DNA of 64,000 nt, taken from Tupaia tana. Lineage: Eukaryota > Chordata > Mammalia > Scandentia > Tupaiidae. Of the stretch, positions 1 to 9,900 are shown one piece after another. The position numbers and the translations under genes were made by a program. The notes beneath the pieces are model-generated. The model saw only the letters and a program-made list of their open reading frames with translations. It did no database searches and was not told the DNA's origin. Position 1 is the stretch's first letter. Every line of letters starts with the position of its first letter. The DNA is taken from positions 77,718,408 to 77,782,407 of the forward strand of contig JAKSZU010000009.1 of NCBI GenBank assembly GCA_026018925.1. Direction: 5' to 3'.

Positions 1-588
1 TATTCAGTTCATTTGCCAATCCTTTAATTATATTGACTGTTTGTTTCTTTACTTGCTTTCAAGTAAACTCCTTGAGTTTCCTGTATATTCTGGTTATTAT
101 TACCTCATCTGATACATAGTTGCAAATATATTCCCCCATTTGGAGGGTTGTCTCTTCTTTCTAATTATTTTTTTTCCTTTGTTTGTTTGTTTGCTATGTA
201 GAAGCTTTTTAACTTGATGAAATCCCACTTGTCAATATTTGGAATTATTGTCTGTGTTTTGGGGGTTTTATTTAAGAAGGCTTTGCTTATTCCAATGTTT
301 CCAAGAGTTTTCTCTGTGTTTTCCACCAGTAATTTCATAGTTTGAAGATTTATGCTTAAATCTTTGATCCATTTTGAGTTGAATTTTGTTAATGGTGAGA
401 GATAGGGGTCCAGTTTCATTTTCTGCAGGTGGATATTCAGTTTTTCCATCATCATTTGCTGAAGAAATTTTCTTTTTACCACTGGGATTTCTTGTGCCCT
501 TTGTCAAAATTCAGCTGGCTATGTGTTTTTGGGGTTTATTTATGGGTTCTCGGTACTGTTTCATTGGTCTATTTTTCACTTTTTGATG
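1..588 (-). mobile_element. L1 fragment, C-terminal third of ORF2
   Basis: This is the reverse complement of LINE-1 ORF2, downstream of the reverse transcriptase core. A minus-strand stretch at 165-482 reads as the conserved post-RT region, including PYLSPLTK and a KWDFIKLKSFYIA-like stretch. The same region in the better copy lies near 14270-14580. The reading frame is interrupted. The right edge near 588 is abrupt and runs into a much more diverged L1 that restarts at an overlapping position of the ORF2 map, so I read it as the 5'-truncated end of a younger insertion whose 3' end lies left of the window. It is a dead retrotransposon remnant, not a host gene. Confidence 0.85.
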
Positions 589-1015
589 TTGTCCTTTAAA
601 GAAAAATAGTTTTTAATTTCGATGTGCAATATATCTATTTCTTTTGGTATTTGAACCATTCAAGCCATACCTAAGAAGAATTATCTAATTTAGAGTCAAG
701 AAATAACACTTATGTATTCTGAGACTTTATGGTATAAGAAGGGCTTTAAACTCATTATTCTGCATGTGAACATACAGCTGTTACAACACCACATGCTGAA
801 AAAACATTTTTCATTCACTAAATTCTATTTGCACCATTTTAAAAAATCAGTTGGCTATGAATGCAAAGATTTATTTCTGTACTCTTATTTCTGTACTCTC
901 AATTCTAGTTAACTGATGTGTATATCCATGTATGCTAGTATCACAATCGCTCATCTATAACATTGTAGTAAGTTTTGACATCAATTAGTGTGGATTTTAA
1001 TTTTTTTTTTATTTT
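589..1015 (-). mobile_element. Ancient L1 (first visible piece)
   Basis: This stretch is strongly diverged but recognisable as minus-strand L1 ORF2, with the regions corresponding to 'Phe-Asp-Lys' and the 'PYLSPLTK' surroundings decayed. It is the left part of one old element. The later collinear pieces lie at 1233-1346, 1590-1860, 2098-2134, 2458-2499, 3774-3995, 6585-6603 and 60107-60617. They progress in order toward the RT core, so they belong to a single copy split by later insertions. Recognition is by remembered L1 ORF2 layout, with no alignment run. Confidence 0.65.
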
Positions 1016-1232
1016 GGGGATGAGCAGTTGGAGTATTGGCTATGTCTCTGGACTCCCACGTAGTTGACTGCATTTCAAGTCCCAGACCTGGAGGCTTAAA
1101 CCCATGCCTGCCGCTTGTGTGTGCATGCCCAAGATTCCGAGAGGAGAATTTCTCACTTTCTGTCTCTCTGTCTTTCTCTGTCTTTCTGGCGAACACACAT
1201 GCTCTATAGCAAAAACCTCTCCAAAAAAAAAA
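1016..1232 (+). mobile_element. tRNA-derived SINE, plus strand
   Basis: The head (GGGGATGAGCAGTTGG...) carries an A-box-like start followed about 40 bases later by a B-box-like ATTTCAAGTCC, the spacing of a Pol III tRNA promoter. The body is unrelated to tRNA and contains a CTTTCTGTCTCTCTG pyrimidine stretch and a GCAAAAACCTCTCC end before an A tail (about 1223-1232). The same family recurs, in both orientations, at 1347, 1861, 2151, 10618, 12527, 61098 and 61526. It sits inside the ancient L1. I do not recognise the named family. Confidence 0.75.
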
Positions 1233-1346
1233 GTTTTTTTTTCCTTTCTTTTAAAAAACTTTTGTTTCTTTGTTTCTTTTTAGTCTGAATCCCTTGCACT
1301 TTCATATGAATTTTAAGGTTAACCATGTTTTAAAATATGTAAATAC
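1233..1346 (-). mobile_element. Ancient L1 (second piece)
   Basis: A short continuation of the old minus-strand L1 between two SINEs. A segment near 1300-1335 matches the ORF2 region just upstream of the RT C-terminal side in other copies ('catatgaattttaagg' type sequence). It is too short and diverged to stand alone; the collinear neighbours support the call. Confidence 0.5.
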
Positions 1347-1589
1347 ACCATCCTGTGACCTAGTGGTTAAGGTGACTGATTCCCACAATATAGTTTAAGT
1401 CCTGGACTCAGCAGCTTACCAAACACTCTGGATGCATGTGTGTGTGTGCCCAAAATTTGGAAAAGGAGAGATGGAGAAGGGATTGCTATGTGGTCATTCT
1501 TCATCGGGGATGTTTTCTTACTTTTCCTTCTCAGTTTGCTTCTCTCCAGTGAGTGCATGTGCCTACTGGAATATAAATAAATAAATAAT
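1347..1589 (+). mobile_element. Older tRNA-derived SINE, plus strand
   Basis: This is a diverged relative of the SINE at 1016. It has a tRNA-like head (CCTAGTGGTTAAGG as A box and GTTTAAGTCCTGG as B box), then a body with CCCAAAATTTGG, GGAGAAGGGATTGC and a pyrimidine stretch, ending in an AAATAAATAAATAA tail at about 1572-1589. The divergence makes it one of the older copies in the window. Confidence 0.7.
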
Positions 1590-1860
1590 CTATGTAAAAA
1601 ATACTAACTTTTTTATTTCTGCAAAAATATATGGAATTTTGATATTATATTGCTTAAGGAAGTCAATTTTGCCATCTTAATATTAAATTTTCTAATCTAT
1701 GAACATGGAATGTTTTTACATTTATTTAGGTCTTTAATTTCTTCTTTTTTTGTTTTCAGAGTGTAGGTTTAACATTTTTTAAAAGTTTTTTTCTTTTATA
1801 TGCTATTAGAAATAAAATTGTTTCCTTGATTCCAATTTGTGATATTTTTTATTGCATTTT
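1590..1860 (-). mobile_element. Ancient L1 (third piece)
   Basis: Diverged minus-strand L1 ORF2. The stretch around 1660-1730 corresponds to the region that reads '[10 protein letters not shown]...' in better copies (compare 61950-62040 and 14880-14945), including the CATGGAATGT segment at about 1703. It joins in map order to 2098-2134, across the SINE at 1861-2097. Confidence 0.65.
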
Positions 1861-2097
1861 TGGGGGGAGTTCTCCTTTTAAGAATGAGTGTGCTTGTCAG
1901 AGAGACAGAGACAGATGAAAAGTAAGAAATCATCCCCTGGGGTTATGGCCACACCACAATCTCTTCTTCATTCTCCTCTTGGGATTTTTGCAAGCACACA
2001 TACGCGTCCAGTGCTAGCTTCAAGCTGCTGGGTCTGGGACTTGAACCGTGGTTGGCCACATGGGAGTCTAGCGCCTTAAGTACTATGCCACAGTAGT
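1861..2097 (-). mobile_element. tRNA-derived SINE, minus strand
   Basis: This is the reverse complement of the main SINE family. Pyrimidine-body relics (AGAGAGACAGAGACAG), a CCTGGGGTTATGGCC segment, ATTCTCCTCTTGGGAT, and a tRNA-like head at the right end (GGGACTTGAACCGTGG as the B box) are all visible. Flanking ATTGC(A/T)TTTT-like sequence near 1850 and 2104 may be a decayed target-site duplication. Confidence 0.75.
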
Positions 2098-2150
2098 TAT
2101 ATATTGCTATTTTATAGAAATACAGTTGATTTGCACACATTGCTATTTTA

Positions 2151-2441
2151 TTTATTTATTATTTATTTATTTATTTATTTTTGGGGGGGAGAGGTTTTCA
2201 CTATAGGGCGTGTGCACTCGCCAGACAGACAGAGAGAGAGATAGAGACAGAAAGTGAGAAATCACCCCCCAGGGAGGATGGTCACGCTGCAATACCTTCT
2301 CCTCCATTCTCCTCTCGGGATCTTGGGCACGCACGCACATGCGCCCGGCGTGAGTTTAAGTCACCGGGTCCAGGACGTGAACCACGGTCGACTACGTGGG
2401 AGTCAAGCAATATAGACATTACGCTAACTGCTGGCTCCCAT
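2151..2441 (-). mobile_element. tRNA-derived SINE with clear 16-bp TSD
   Basis: A well-preserved minus-strand copy. The A tail shows as a (TTTA)n tract at 2151-2180, followed by the body (CGCCAGACAGACAGAG; ATTCTCCTCTCGGGAT) and the tRNA-like head ending at GCTGGCTCC. It is flanked by the perfect 16-base repeat ACACATTGCTATTTTA at 2135-2150 and 2442-2457, the mark of L1-type target-primed insertion. The insertion site lies inside the ancient L1, whose sequence continues to the right of the second repeat. Confidence 0.88.
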
Positions 2442-2499
2442 ACACATTGCTATTTTATAGAAGCACAGGTGCTTTACATATGTTGATGTTGTAGTCTTT

Positions 2500-3773
2500 T
2501 TTTTTGGGGGGGGCTTGAAATGCTATTTACTTTTCACAAATAAACACAGTTGTTTTCTTCTGAAGAGCAATGAAAAGCATGCATCTCTACTAGCAGATTT
2601 AGCACTTCTGACTAAGTAAGACACCAACTTCTTAAAAATGTGTTTCATGCACTGTACTGGATTTTTTTTAAGATGTAAATTTTAATAAATTAATTCTTTT
2701 TTGAACTTGAATGGGAACCAGAGTGGGATGATCTAGAAGATGACCTGTGATGCCTGAATAAAGTAGTGGTGTTCCACAGGGGTTGGCCCTGGGCTCAGGG
2801 TTGTTTAGTGTTTTCACCAATCCCCTGGCTTTCAGGTGACCATGATCTTGTTCGTCATTTTTGCGATCACCAGATGAAGAAGATCTAGAATTACTTCTCT
2901 TTCTGTTCCCTCTCAGGAGAAGATGATGAACTTGAATAAGATCTTTCTTTGTGGGGAAGAAGAGCCCCTGTGGGATCTGGAGCTTAATTTGAACCCACGA
3001 GATCTCGAATGTTCTTTGGAACTGGAATGAGATCTTCACTATGAGCTGGAAAAACTTCTTGAACGAGACCTGGAGCTAGACTTTAAACTTGAGGGGGAGG
3101 ATGAGCGTTATGAAGATCATGAATCTGAAGACTGAGGCTTTGAGCAAATTTATCTATTAGATTTCTTTTTATTACTATGTTCTTCTTCTCTGGCAAAGAG
3201 ACTATATTTTGAGAGATCAGCATTATCTTCATCCTCATCCTCATTTAATTTATACTTAGAAAGATCTTCATCCTCATTCTCTTTTTCACCTTCAGATTCT
3301 TTATCTTCAACTTCCTTTAATATAGATGTTGGACCAACCGCCTTTCCTCTGTATTTTTTCTTTTATGTCCAAACTCATCATATTCACTATTAGATTCTTC
3401 TCTTTCAATGTACTCAACATGTTCTCTTTCATTAAAACCACCACCATATCCTGTTCTTTCTTCTAATTTAGCATACTTTGGAGTATTACACATCTTACAT
3501 TCTGATCTTCTGTCCCAATTCACATTACTGCAAGTTTTACATTGCTAGTCTTTAGCACTGAACAGGCCTCGGCTCTTTTCAGCAAGTGTCTTTCCTATTT
3601 CAGTTCCCCCAGCTTTCATCATCTTGGCCTCAGTTGTTTTCTTTCTACCAAACTGATTACAGGTGGTCCTTCTAGAAAAGTCTACATTTCCACATTTCTT
3701 GTCAGGGCAAATCCAGTCTCCATCACTGACTCAGAAATTCTTCATCAACATCTTGGAAGTCACCATGACAGCC
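2500..3773 (-). pseudogene. ZRANB2P: Processed pseudogene of ZRANB2
   Basis: This is an intronless, decayed retrocopy of ZRANB2, a nuclear Ran-binding-type zinc-finger protein with an arginine/serine-rich tail that works in alternative splicing. The minus strand starts with an ATG equivalent at 3751 after a leader of about 22 bases. It gives the first finger (a [11 protein letters not shown]-like stretch with one later cysteine replaced by Phe) and the second finger ending in SECKMCNTPKYAKLEERTGY (3523 downwards). An acidic linker (reading GEEEDE/DEDED-like) and an SR-rich tail follow, ending near 2690. At least two in-frame stops (an Arg codon changed to TGA near 3735, a Trp codon changed to TAG near 3545) and frameshifts kill it. 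A short A tail shows as T9 at 2497-2505 next to an odd G8 run. Flanking 16-base repeats at 2484-2499 and 3774-3789 match at 14 positions, consistent with an old L1-mediated insertion. Confidence 0.9.
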
Positions 3774-3995
3774 TGATTTTGTATTCTTTAAACTTCTCAA
3801 AATTACTTGTTCTAGTAGTTTGCATCTCTCTGTGTGTATATTTCTTAATTTTTGTATGTAAAAGTACATTATCTATAAGTAAAAATACCATTACTTCTTT
3901 CTTATTCTGATGCCTTTTATTAATTGTCCTTAGCTCTAATACAATGCCGAATAAAAAGTGAGAACAGCAATCTGATTTTTTTCTCCAGGTCTTAA
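3774..3995 (-). mobile_element. Ancient L1 (piece between ZRANB2 pseudogene and HAL1)
   Basis: Continuation of the old L1 in the ORF2 RT region. 'TGATTTTGTATTC' at 3774 and 'GATGCCTTTTATTAATT' around 3910 correspond to conserved ORF2 stretches seen at about 8725 and 15285. The map position continues at 6585-6603 and 60107, so HAL1 and the large L1 nest interrupt it. Confidence 0.75.
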
Positions 3996-4010
3996 AAAGA
4001 AAGTGTTCAG
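3996..4010. repeat. Left target-site duplication of HAL1
   Basis: AAAGAAAGTGTTCAG here is repeated exactly at 6570-6584. The left copy is preceded by CTTAA, giving a TT|AAAA-type L1 endonuclease cut site. The two copies bracket the plus-strand HAL1 element. Confidence 0.88.
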
Positions 4011-4422
4011 CTCCAAGGCTCCTGAGAACTAGTGATTTCAGGGAAAAAAGAGAAATGAAGATTTTCTACTGATAATTCAGACTCCAGCTCCCAAACTTAA
4101 GTGGTAGCAAGCCTCTGTAGCCTTCACTGTCTGTCTCTGTCTCTGTCTCTCTCTCTGCCTCTGTCTCTGTCTTCTCATTTTCTTTGTAACTTTTCCTTTA
4201 TATTTTTTTAAGGTAAGTATTCTCTTGGCTTTCAGCCCCTCCTTTATATTGCTAATAATCCCCCCGCTCCTCCAGGAGAGGCAAGGGGCAGGCCTTCAGA
4301 AGAAGACTCCTCCTTGGCTCCTGAGAACTACTAATTTCACACAGTGGTTTTTTATGTTTTGCTTTATTTAAAAGAAAATATTTTTGGCTGTTGTTTTTTC
4401 TTCCTTTTCTCTCTGTTTCTTT

Positions 4423-4466
<44 letters not shown>

Positions 4467-4829
4467 CTCTCTTTCTCTCTCTGTCTTTTCTTTTTTCTTT
4501 TATATCATCACTCTGCTCCACAATCTTCATTCACTGTGTTTCTAGACATATCTAAGGGAACCATAGCCAAATATCCAAATACTATTTTCATTGACATATT
4601 CCTCAATATCCACTGAATCTGCTGCACAAAGGGATAAAAATGGAATGGCGAAGAGATTCCATATCACCTCCTTCTGCACGCTCCTGAGTGTTCAGATTGA
4701 ACTTCAAGAATTAGAACAAAACATACCACCCACCAGATGACTAGAAATCACTGCAGGATCAAAAGAAATGTGGGAAAGCAAGAAAATACCTCTCCTCCCA
4801 GGGAAAATAATAATTCCTCTTCATCCACA
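4011..4829 (+). other. HAL1 5' region with repeated start and CT-rich tracts
   Basis: The first 30 bases (CTCCAAGGCTCCTGAGAACT...) recur about 299 bases later at 4310 with a few changes, so the 5' region may hold one full and one partial promoter-like unit. CT-rich simple repeats lie at about 4125-4180 and 4424-4484. No gene is visible. Confidence 0.55.
4424..4484. repeat. (TC)n microsatellite
   Basis: An uninterrupted CT dinucleotide run, then an imperfect extension. It lies inside the HAL1 5' region. The opposite strand reads as Glu-Arg-Glu repeats, which is a simple-sequence artefact. Confidence 0.9.
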
Positions 4830-5745
4830 GACAGTTCAATGGAAATCATGGTGATGTCTAAAAAAGAATTTAAAATATTTATGATGACAAAGCTAACATA
4901 GATGGAAGAGAAGAGAGACAATGAACTATGGAAGAGGCAGGAGAAAGAAACTGACAAGTTCCAGAAGGTGAGGAAATTCTTGCAAGATCTAAAAGAGGGG
5001 AAAAAAAAACACTCTAAAAAAGAAACAAATGGATCTGTTAGAGATGAAGACTATACTACAGAAAGTCAAAATCTCCTTTGAAAGTATTCAAAGTAGACTA
5101 GATTATACAGAAAATAGAATCTCAGACATAGAAGAGAATATTGCTGACCTAGATAAAGCAACCACAAAGACTGAGAAAATTGCCCCCCCAAATGAAGATA
5201 ATATACAATAAATACTAGATACCACCAAACATCCAAACATCCATATAATTGGTATCTCAGAAGGTGAAGAGACTTATAAGGGCATTGATAATATATTCCA
5301 TGAAATCCTGCAAGAAAACTTTCCAACCCCACAGAGGCACTCAAAGATCTAGTCCTAAGAAATGCAAAGGATCCCAAGTAGAATCAACCAAAGGAGATCT
5401 TCTCCAAGACACATTATAGCCAGAATGATCAAAACCACAGACAAAGACAAGATACTAAGACTGGCAAGAGAAAAATGGCAAGTTACCTACAAAGGATATC
5501 CCATCAGGCTAACAGCAGACTTCTCATCAGAAATAATGTGAGTGAGGAAAGAATGGGAAAATATATTCAGTGTTAAGAGAAAAGCAATTTCAACCAAGAC
5601 TACTGTACCCGGCAAAATTATTTTTCATATGGGAAGAAAAGACAAGAACATTCTCAGATAAACAAAACCTGAAAGAATTTACCAACACCAGACCAGATCT
5701 CCAAGAAGTTCTCAAGAGAGTGCTATACCAGAAAAATTAAATACA
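4830..5745 (+). pseudogene. HAL1 ORF1 remnant (L1 ORF1p-like, RNA-binding protein)
   Basis: The region aligns by eye to ORF1 of the inner L1. It holds a coiled-coil-type stretch (5029-5211, an open run of 60 codons with ISDIEENIADLDK), then the RNA-recognition region (ISEGEE, FHEILQENFP, then REKWQVTYKGYPIRLTADF) and a tail like the ORF1 C-terminus ending before 5745. ORF1p of L1 is a trimeric nucleic-acid chaperone that coats the transcript. Stops (for example after the DNIQ stretch at 5209 and at 5539) and frameshifts make this copy non-functional. Confidence 0.8.
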
Positions 5746-6265
5746 GACACACAGAAATAAGAGTTCAAAAACTAAGAAAATGACCAGCTTAATTGTAGGG
5801 ACAAGTGTGGAGTTGAATATTATATCCCAGAATTTAATTGGGAAGATCAAACCGAAACAGAAGATAGATTAAGTACATGAGACTGAACTGGTGAAATAGC
5901 ATTTTATAACTCTTGACTAAAACATTGCCGATTTTCTTCCAGGCTTTGTTTTCTGGTTTTAAGGATTTTTGTCCTGTCGTGAGCTGTTGATAGGTTTATG
6001 TACCTACTATTTGAACAGAATCCCAACCTGTTTCCTAGCTTTAAGTTTTAAGCAAATTTCCTAAGCATTTCTTTAATTTATTAAAGTTAAAACGGCTTTT
6101 CTTGAAATTACCAGCTGAACGTGCTATTGAAAGTAGTTAGATTATTTAAGAAATTGTGTGATCAATAAAATGTGTGTGGGGGGGAGAAATGGAAAACAAC
6201 TGTATACACCATAGATAGTGTGGGAGGATGATGGGAAATGGCAGAGGGTCACGAATAGAAATAAA

Positions 6266-6269
<4 letters not shown>

Positions 6270-6317
<48 letters not shown>
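6270..6317. repeat. (TA)n microsatellite in HAL1 3' UTR
   Basis: A run of about 24 uninterrupted TA dinucleotides. The apparent Tyr-Ile repeat frames on both strands are artefacts of this tract. Confidence 0.95.
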
Positions 6318-6320
<3 letters not shown>

Positions 6321-6521
6321 GGAAAATTATTGATGATAACATGCATGATTAAGTCACTATGCAGTATATTCTCGATGGGAAATAATATTTTGTATGCTGT
6401 GACAAGGCTTAGAAAATGAATGTAAATTAATTAATTTAAAAAAAGTTTCAGAAAAAAAAGCTCATGGAAATAAGTGTAATGCATAAAACTATGTATGAAT
6501 TTCAAAAACTTTTTGTACGAA

Positions 6522-6527
6522 AATAAA
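6522..6527 (+). promoter_or_regulatory. Polyadenylation signal of HAL1
   Basis: Canonical AATAAA about 20 bases before the A-rich tail that ends at the target-site duplication. Confidence 0.65.
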
Positions 6528-6569
6528 TTCATACTTTAATTGTAAAAAAATAAAATAAAAACAAAAAAC

Positions 6570-6584
6570 AAAGAAAGTGTTCAG
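6570..6584. repeat. Right target-site duplication of HAL1
   Basis: AAAGAAAGTGTTCAG, identical to 3996-4010. Immediately to the right, at 6587, starts the left duplication of the outer L1, so the two insertions hit the ancient L1 only a few bases apart. Confidence 0.88.
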
Positions 6585-6586
6585 TC

Positions 6587-6603
6587 TTTTATCATTGATT
6601 TAT
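6587..6603. repeat. Left target-site duplication of the outer L1
   Basis: TTTTATCATTGATTTAT, identical to 60090-60106 about 53.5 kb away. To its right the sequence becomes the T-rich complement of an L1 A tail. After the right copy the ancient L1 resumes (AATGTTATATGCC). Confidence 0.85.
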
Positions 6604-6939
6604 TTTTAATAATTTATTTTAATAATTTCTTTTTTAATTAGTATTATTTATTTTATTTATTATGTTTATACATTCAGTCATTATAGATCATTTAGTTTGT
6701 AAAGAGATTTTACCCAACATGATATATGCCACACAGCAGAAGAGTTGATACTACTGTACATGTCATCACCAACAGGCAACAAACCTTATCTGTGTCCCCC
6801 AAATGTCTTACTTCTCCATATTTTCTGAAACTTCCCTTCCTGCACCCTTGCCCTCTCCCACTCTCCTTCCACTTTGTCCTCAATATCCATAATAATTTGT
6901 AAGGCTTTTATGTCCTCCAGTCTTTCAATCTCTACTATA
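6604..6939 (-). mobile_element. Outer L1, 3' UTR
   Basis: T/A-rich 3' end of the minus-strand outer L1. Several AATAAA complements lie in the first 60 bases, followed by about 280 bases of 3' UTR. It ends at the ORF2 C-terminus, whose NIY...L-type end codons lie near 6940-6970. Confidence 0.75.
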
Positions 6940-9900
6940 GAGTGTAGACAGTCAGTATATGTTAAGCGGAGACATAAAATATCTCTGTTTAATAGCCTGA
7001 CTTGCTTCACTCAGCAATAGATCTTCCATGTTCATCCACTTTCTATCAAATGCCAGGATCTTGTTTATTATGGCTGAATAGTATTCCCATTGAGTGTATG
7101 TGCCACTTTTTCAATCCAATCATCTGTTTGTGGACATTTGAGTTGGTTCCATGTCTTAGCAATTGTGAATAATGCCACAATATATCTAGCTGTGGAAGCA
7201 GTTTTCCAATAGGATGTTCTCCTGTTTTTTGGGTAGATAACCAGGAGTGAAACTGCTGGATCATATGGTAGTTGTTTTGATGGTACTTGGGTAACTTCCA
7301 TATTGTTGTCCATAGCAGCTGGACCAATTTACATCCCCACCAATAATGTATGAATGTTCCCCTTTCAGCACATCCCTGCCAGCACTTATTATTATTTTTT
7401 TAAATCTCCACCATTCTGATTGGGGTTAGGTGGTATCTCATTGTAGTTTTAATCTGCATGTCCCTTACAATGAAGGATGTTGATCTTTTTTTTTTCATAT
7501 AAGTTTTGGCTGTTCATATGTCTTCCTTAGAGAGTTATTTATTCAGCTCATTTTCCCATCTTTTAATTGGATTAATCATTTTCTTCTGGGTAAGCAGCTT
7601 GAGTTCCCTGTGTATTCTTTCTGGTTATCAGTCCCTTATCTGAGACATATCTAACAAAAATTCTCTTACATTCTGAGGTTTGTCAATTCACATTAATTAC
7701 TGTGTCCTTTGCTGGCAGAAACTTCTTAATCTGATGTAAGCCCACCTATCTATTTGGGGGATTATTACCTATGCTTTTTTAAGTCATGCTTAAGACGTCT
7801 TTGCCTACCCTAACATCTCCCAAAGTTTCTCCAATGTTTTCTTATGAGTAGTTTTATAGTTTGTGGTCTTAAATTTGTATCTTTGATCCACTTTGAGTTG
7901 ATTTTTGTTAATGGTAAGAGATAGAGGTTCAATTTCCTCTTTTTGCAGGTGGATACCCACTTTTCCCAACACCATTTGCTAAAGAATTTTTTTTCCCCAT
8001 TGGATTGACTGGTATTCTTTGTCAAAGGTGAGTTGATTGTATGTTTTGGGCTTTATTTCTGGGGTCTCTTCTCTATTCCATTGGTCTTCATGTCTGTTTT
8101 TGTGCCAATTACGTGCTGTTTTGATGATCACAGCTTTGTAATATATTTTGAGGTCAGGAAGAGAGATGCCACCCACTTCACTCTTCTTACACAGGATGAC
8201 TTTGGCAATATCTTTTATGATTCCAGAAAAATTCTATGATTGTCATTTCTAGATCTGTGAAGAATGTCTCTTGTAATTTTATAGGGATTTCATTAAATAT
8301 GTAGATTAATTTGGGTAGGATTGCCATTTCGATTATATTAATTCTGCCAATCCAGGAACATGGGATGTCCTTCAACTTTTTTGTGTTCTTTTCTATTTCT
8401 TTTTAAAATATTTTCATAGTTTTTCTTATACAAGTCCGTAACTTCCTTGGTTAATTTCATTCCTAGGTATCTTATAGTTTTTGTGGCTATGGTAAATGAG
8501 ATTACTTTCTTCAATTCTGTCTCTGTGTTTTTGTTTGTTTGTTTGTTTGCTTTTTGTATATAGCAATGTTAACAATATTTGTAAGTTAATTTTGTGTCGT
8601 GCTACTTTACTGTATGCATTTAGTACTTTGAGGAGTTGCTTCATGGGTCCTACTGGGTTTTCTATGTATACAATCATGTCATCTGCAAACAGAGATAATT
8701 TCAATGCTTCTTTCCCTATTGGAATGCCTTTTATTTTATTCTCTTTTCTGATCACATTGGCTAGGACTTCCAGTACTATATTGAATAGGAGTGGAGAAAG
8801 CGAGCATCCTTGACATGTACCAGATTTTAGTGGAAAAGCTTTTAGCTTTTCCCCATTCTGTATACTGACAGCTAAAGGTTTTTTTTATAGTTGTTTTTTA
8901 TTATGCTGAGAAATGATTCTTTTATGCTGATTTTACTGAGAGTCTTAATCATGAAAGAATGTTGTATTTAAAACAAAATTTCACATCAATAGTAATGATT
9001 GTATTTTATATTCTTTTTGTTAATATGGTGTATTACATTTATGTTTTTGCGTATGTTGAACCACCCTTGCATCTCTGGAATAAATCCTACCTGGTCATGA
9101 TGGATAATCTTTTTTATATGCTGTTGAATACAGTTAGCAAGTATTTTGTTGAGAATTTTTGCATATATTTTCATCAGAGGTATAGATCTGTAGTTTTTCT
9201 TCCTTTTCATATCCTTATGTTTTGGGAATGAGGGTGATGGATGCCTCATAGAATAATTTTGGAAGGGTTCCTTCCTTGTGGATCTCTAGAAACAGTTTGT
9301 GTAGAATAGGGGTTACCACTTCATTAAATGTTTTGTAGAATTCAGCAGTGAAGTCATCAGGACCTGGACTTCTCTTTGTTGTGAGGTTATTTATGACTGA
9401 TTTAATCTTATTGCTTGTTACAGGTCTTTTCAGGCTTTCTATGTCCTCTTGAGTCAATCTTGGTAAATTATACATCTCCAGGAATTTGTCCATCTCATCC
9501 AGGTTATCTTGTTTGTTGGCATATCATATAGTCACTCATAGTATCCTCTAATGATGTTTTGCATTCCTATTATGTCTGTTGTAATATTGCTTGATTTATT
9601 GCAAATTTAATTTATCTGGTTTATTTCTCTCTTAGTCTAGTTAATGGTGTGTCAATCTTATTTTTTCAAAGAACCAGTTTTTTCTTTCTTTTTTTTTCTG
9701 TAAGTTAATTTATCTTCTATTTCGTTTATTTCTGTAGAATTTTTATTATTTATTTTCTCCTGGCATTTTTGGATTTTGTTTTCCAATTTCTTAATGCATA
9801 ATGTTAGGTTGTCTTTTTGCCATCTTTCCATCTTTTTCTTGTGTGCACTAGTTTACTGAACTTCCCTCTTATGATTGCTTTTGTAGTTTCCCATTGATCA

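Larger units (their letters stand above)
4011..6569 (+). mobile_element. HAL1 (half-L1) element, ORF1 only, with TSD
   Basis: A plus-strand element of about 2.56 kb between perfect 15-bp duplications. The order is a 5' region with a CT-rich tract, an L1 ORF1-like region (about 4830-5745), a 3' UTR of about 800 bp containing a (TA)n tract (6270-6317), an AATAAA at 6522-6527 and an A-rich tail. No endonuclease, RT or Cys-rich ORF2 motif follows ORF1; the reading frames after 5745 are full of stops with no L1 ORF2 resemblance. ORF1 followed directly by a 3' UTR is the definition of the HAL1 class, which depends on a full L1 for movement. An internal deletion of ORF2 from an ordinary L1 is the alternative. 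Confidence 0.82.
5746..6569 (+). other. HAL1 3' UTR
   Basis: There is no open frame of note and no ORF2 relic. The stretch holds a G-run near 6177-6185, a (TA)n tract at 6270-6317, an AATAAA at 6522-6527 and an impure A tail to 6569. Confidence 0.7.

Noticed and set aside
3542-3910. A 122-codon plus-strand frame
   Set aside because: It is the antisense of the ZRANB2 pseudogene N-terminus and adjoining ancient L1.
6142-6419. Tyr-Ile repeat proteins on both strands
   Set aside because: They translate the (TA)n tract in the HAL1 3' UTR.
7310-7480. A separate element in the outer L1 C-terminal region
   Set aside because: It aligns by eye with 13910-14080 of the inner L1 throughout, so it is ordinary ORF2.
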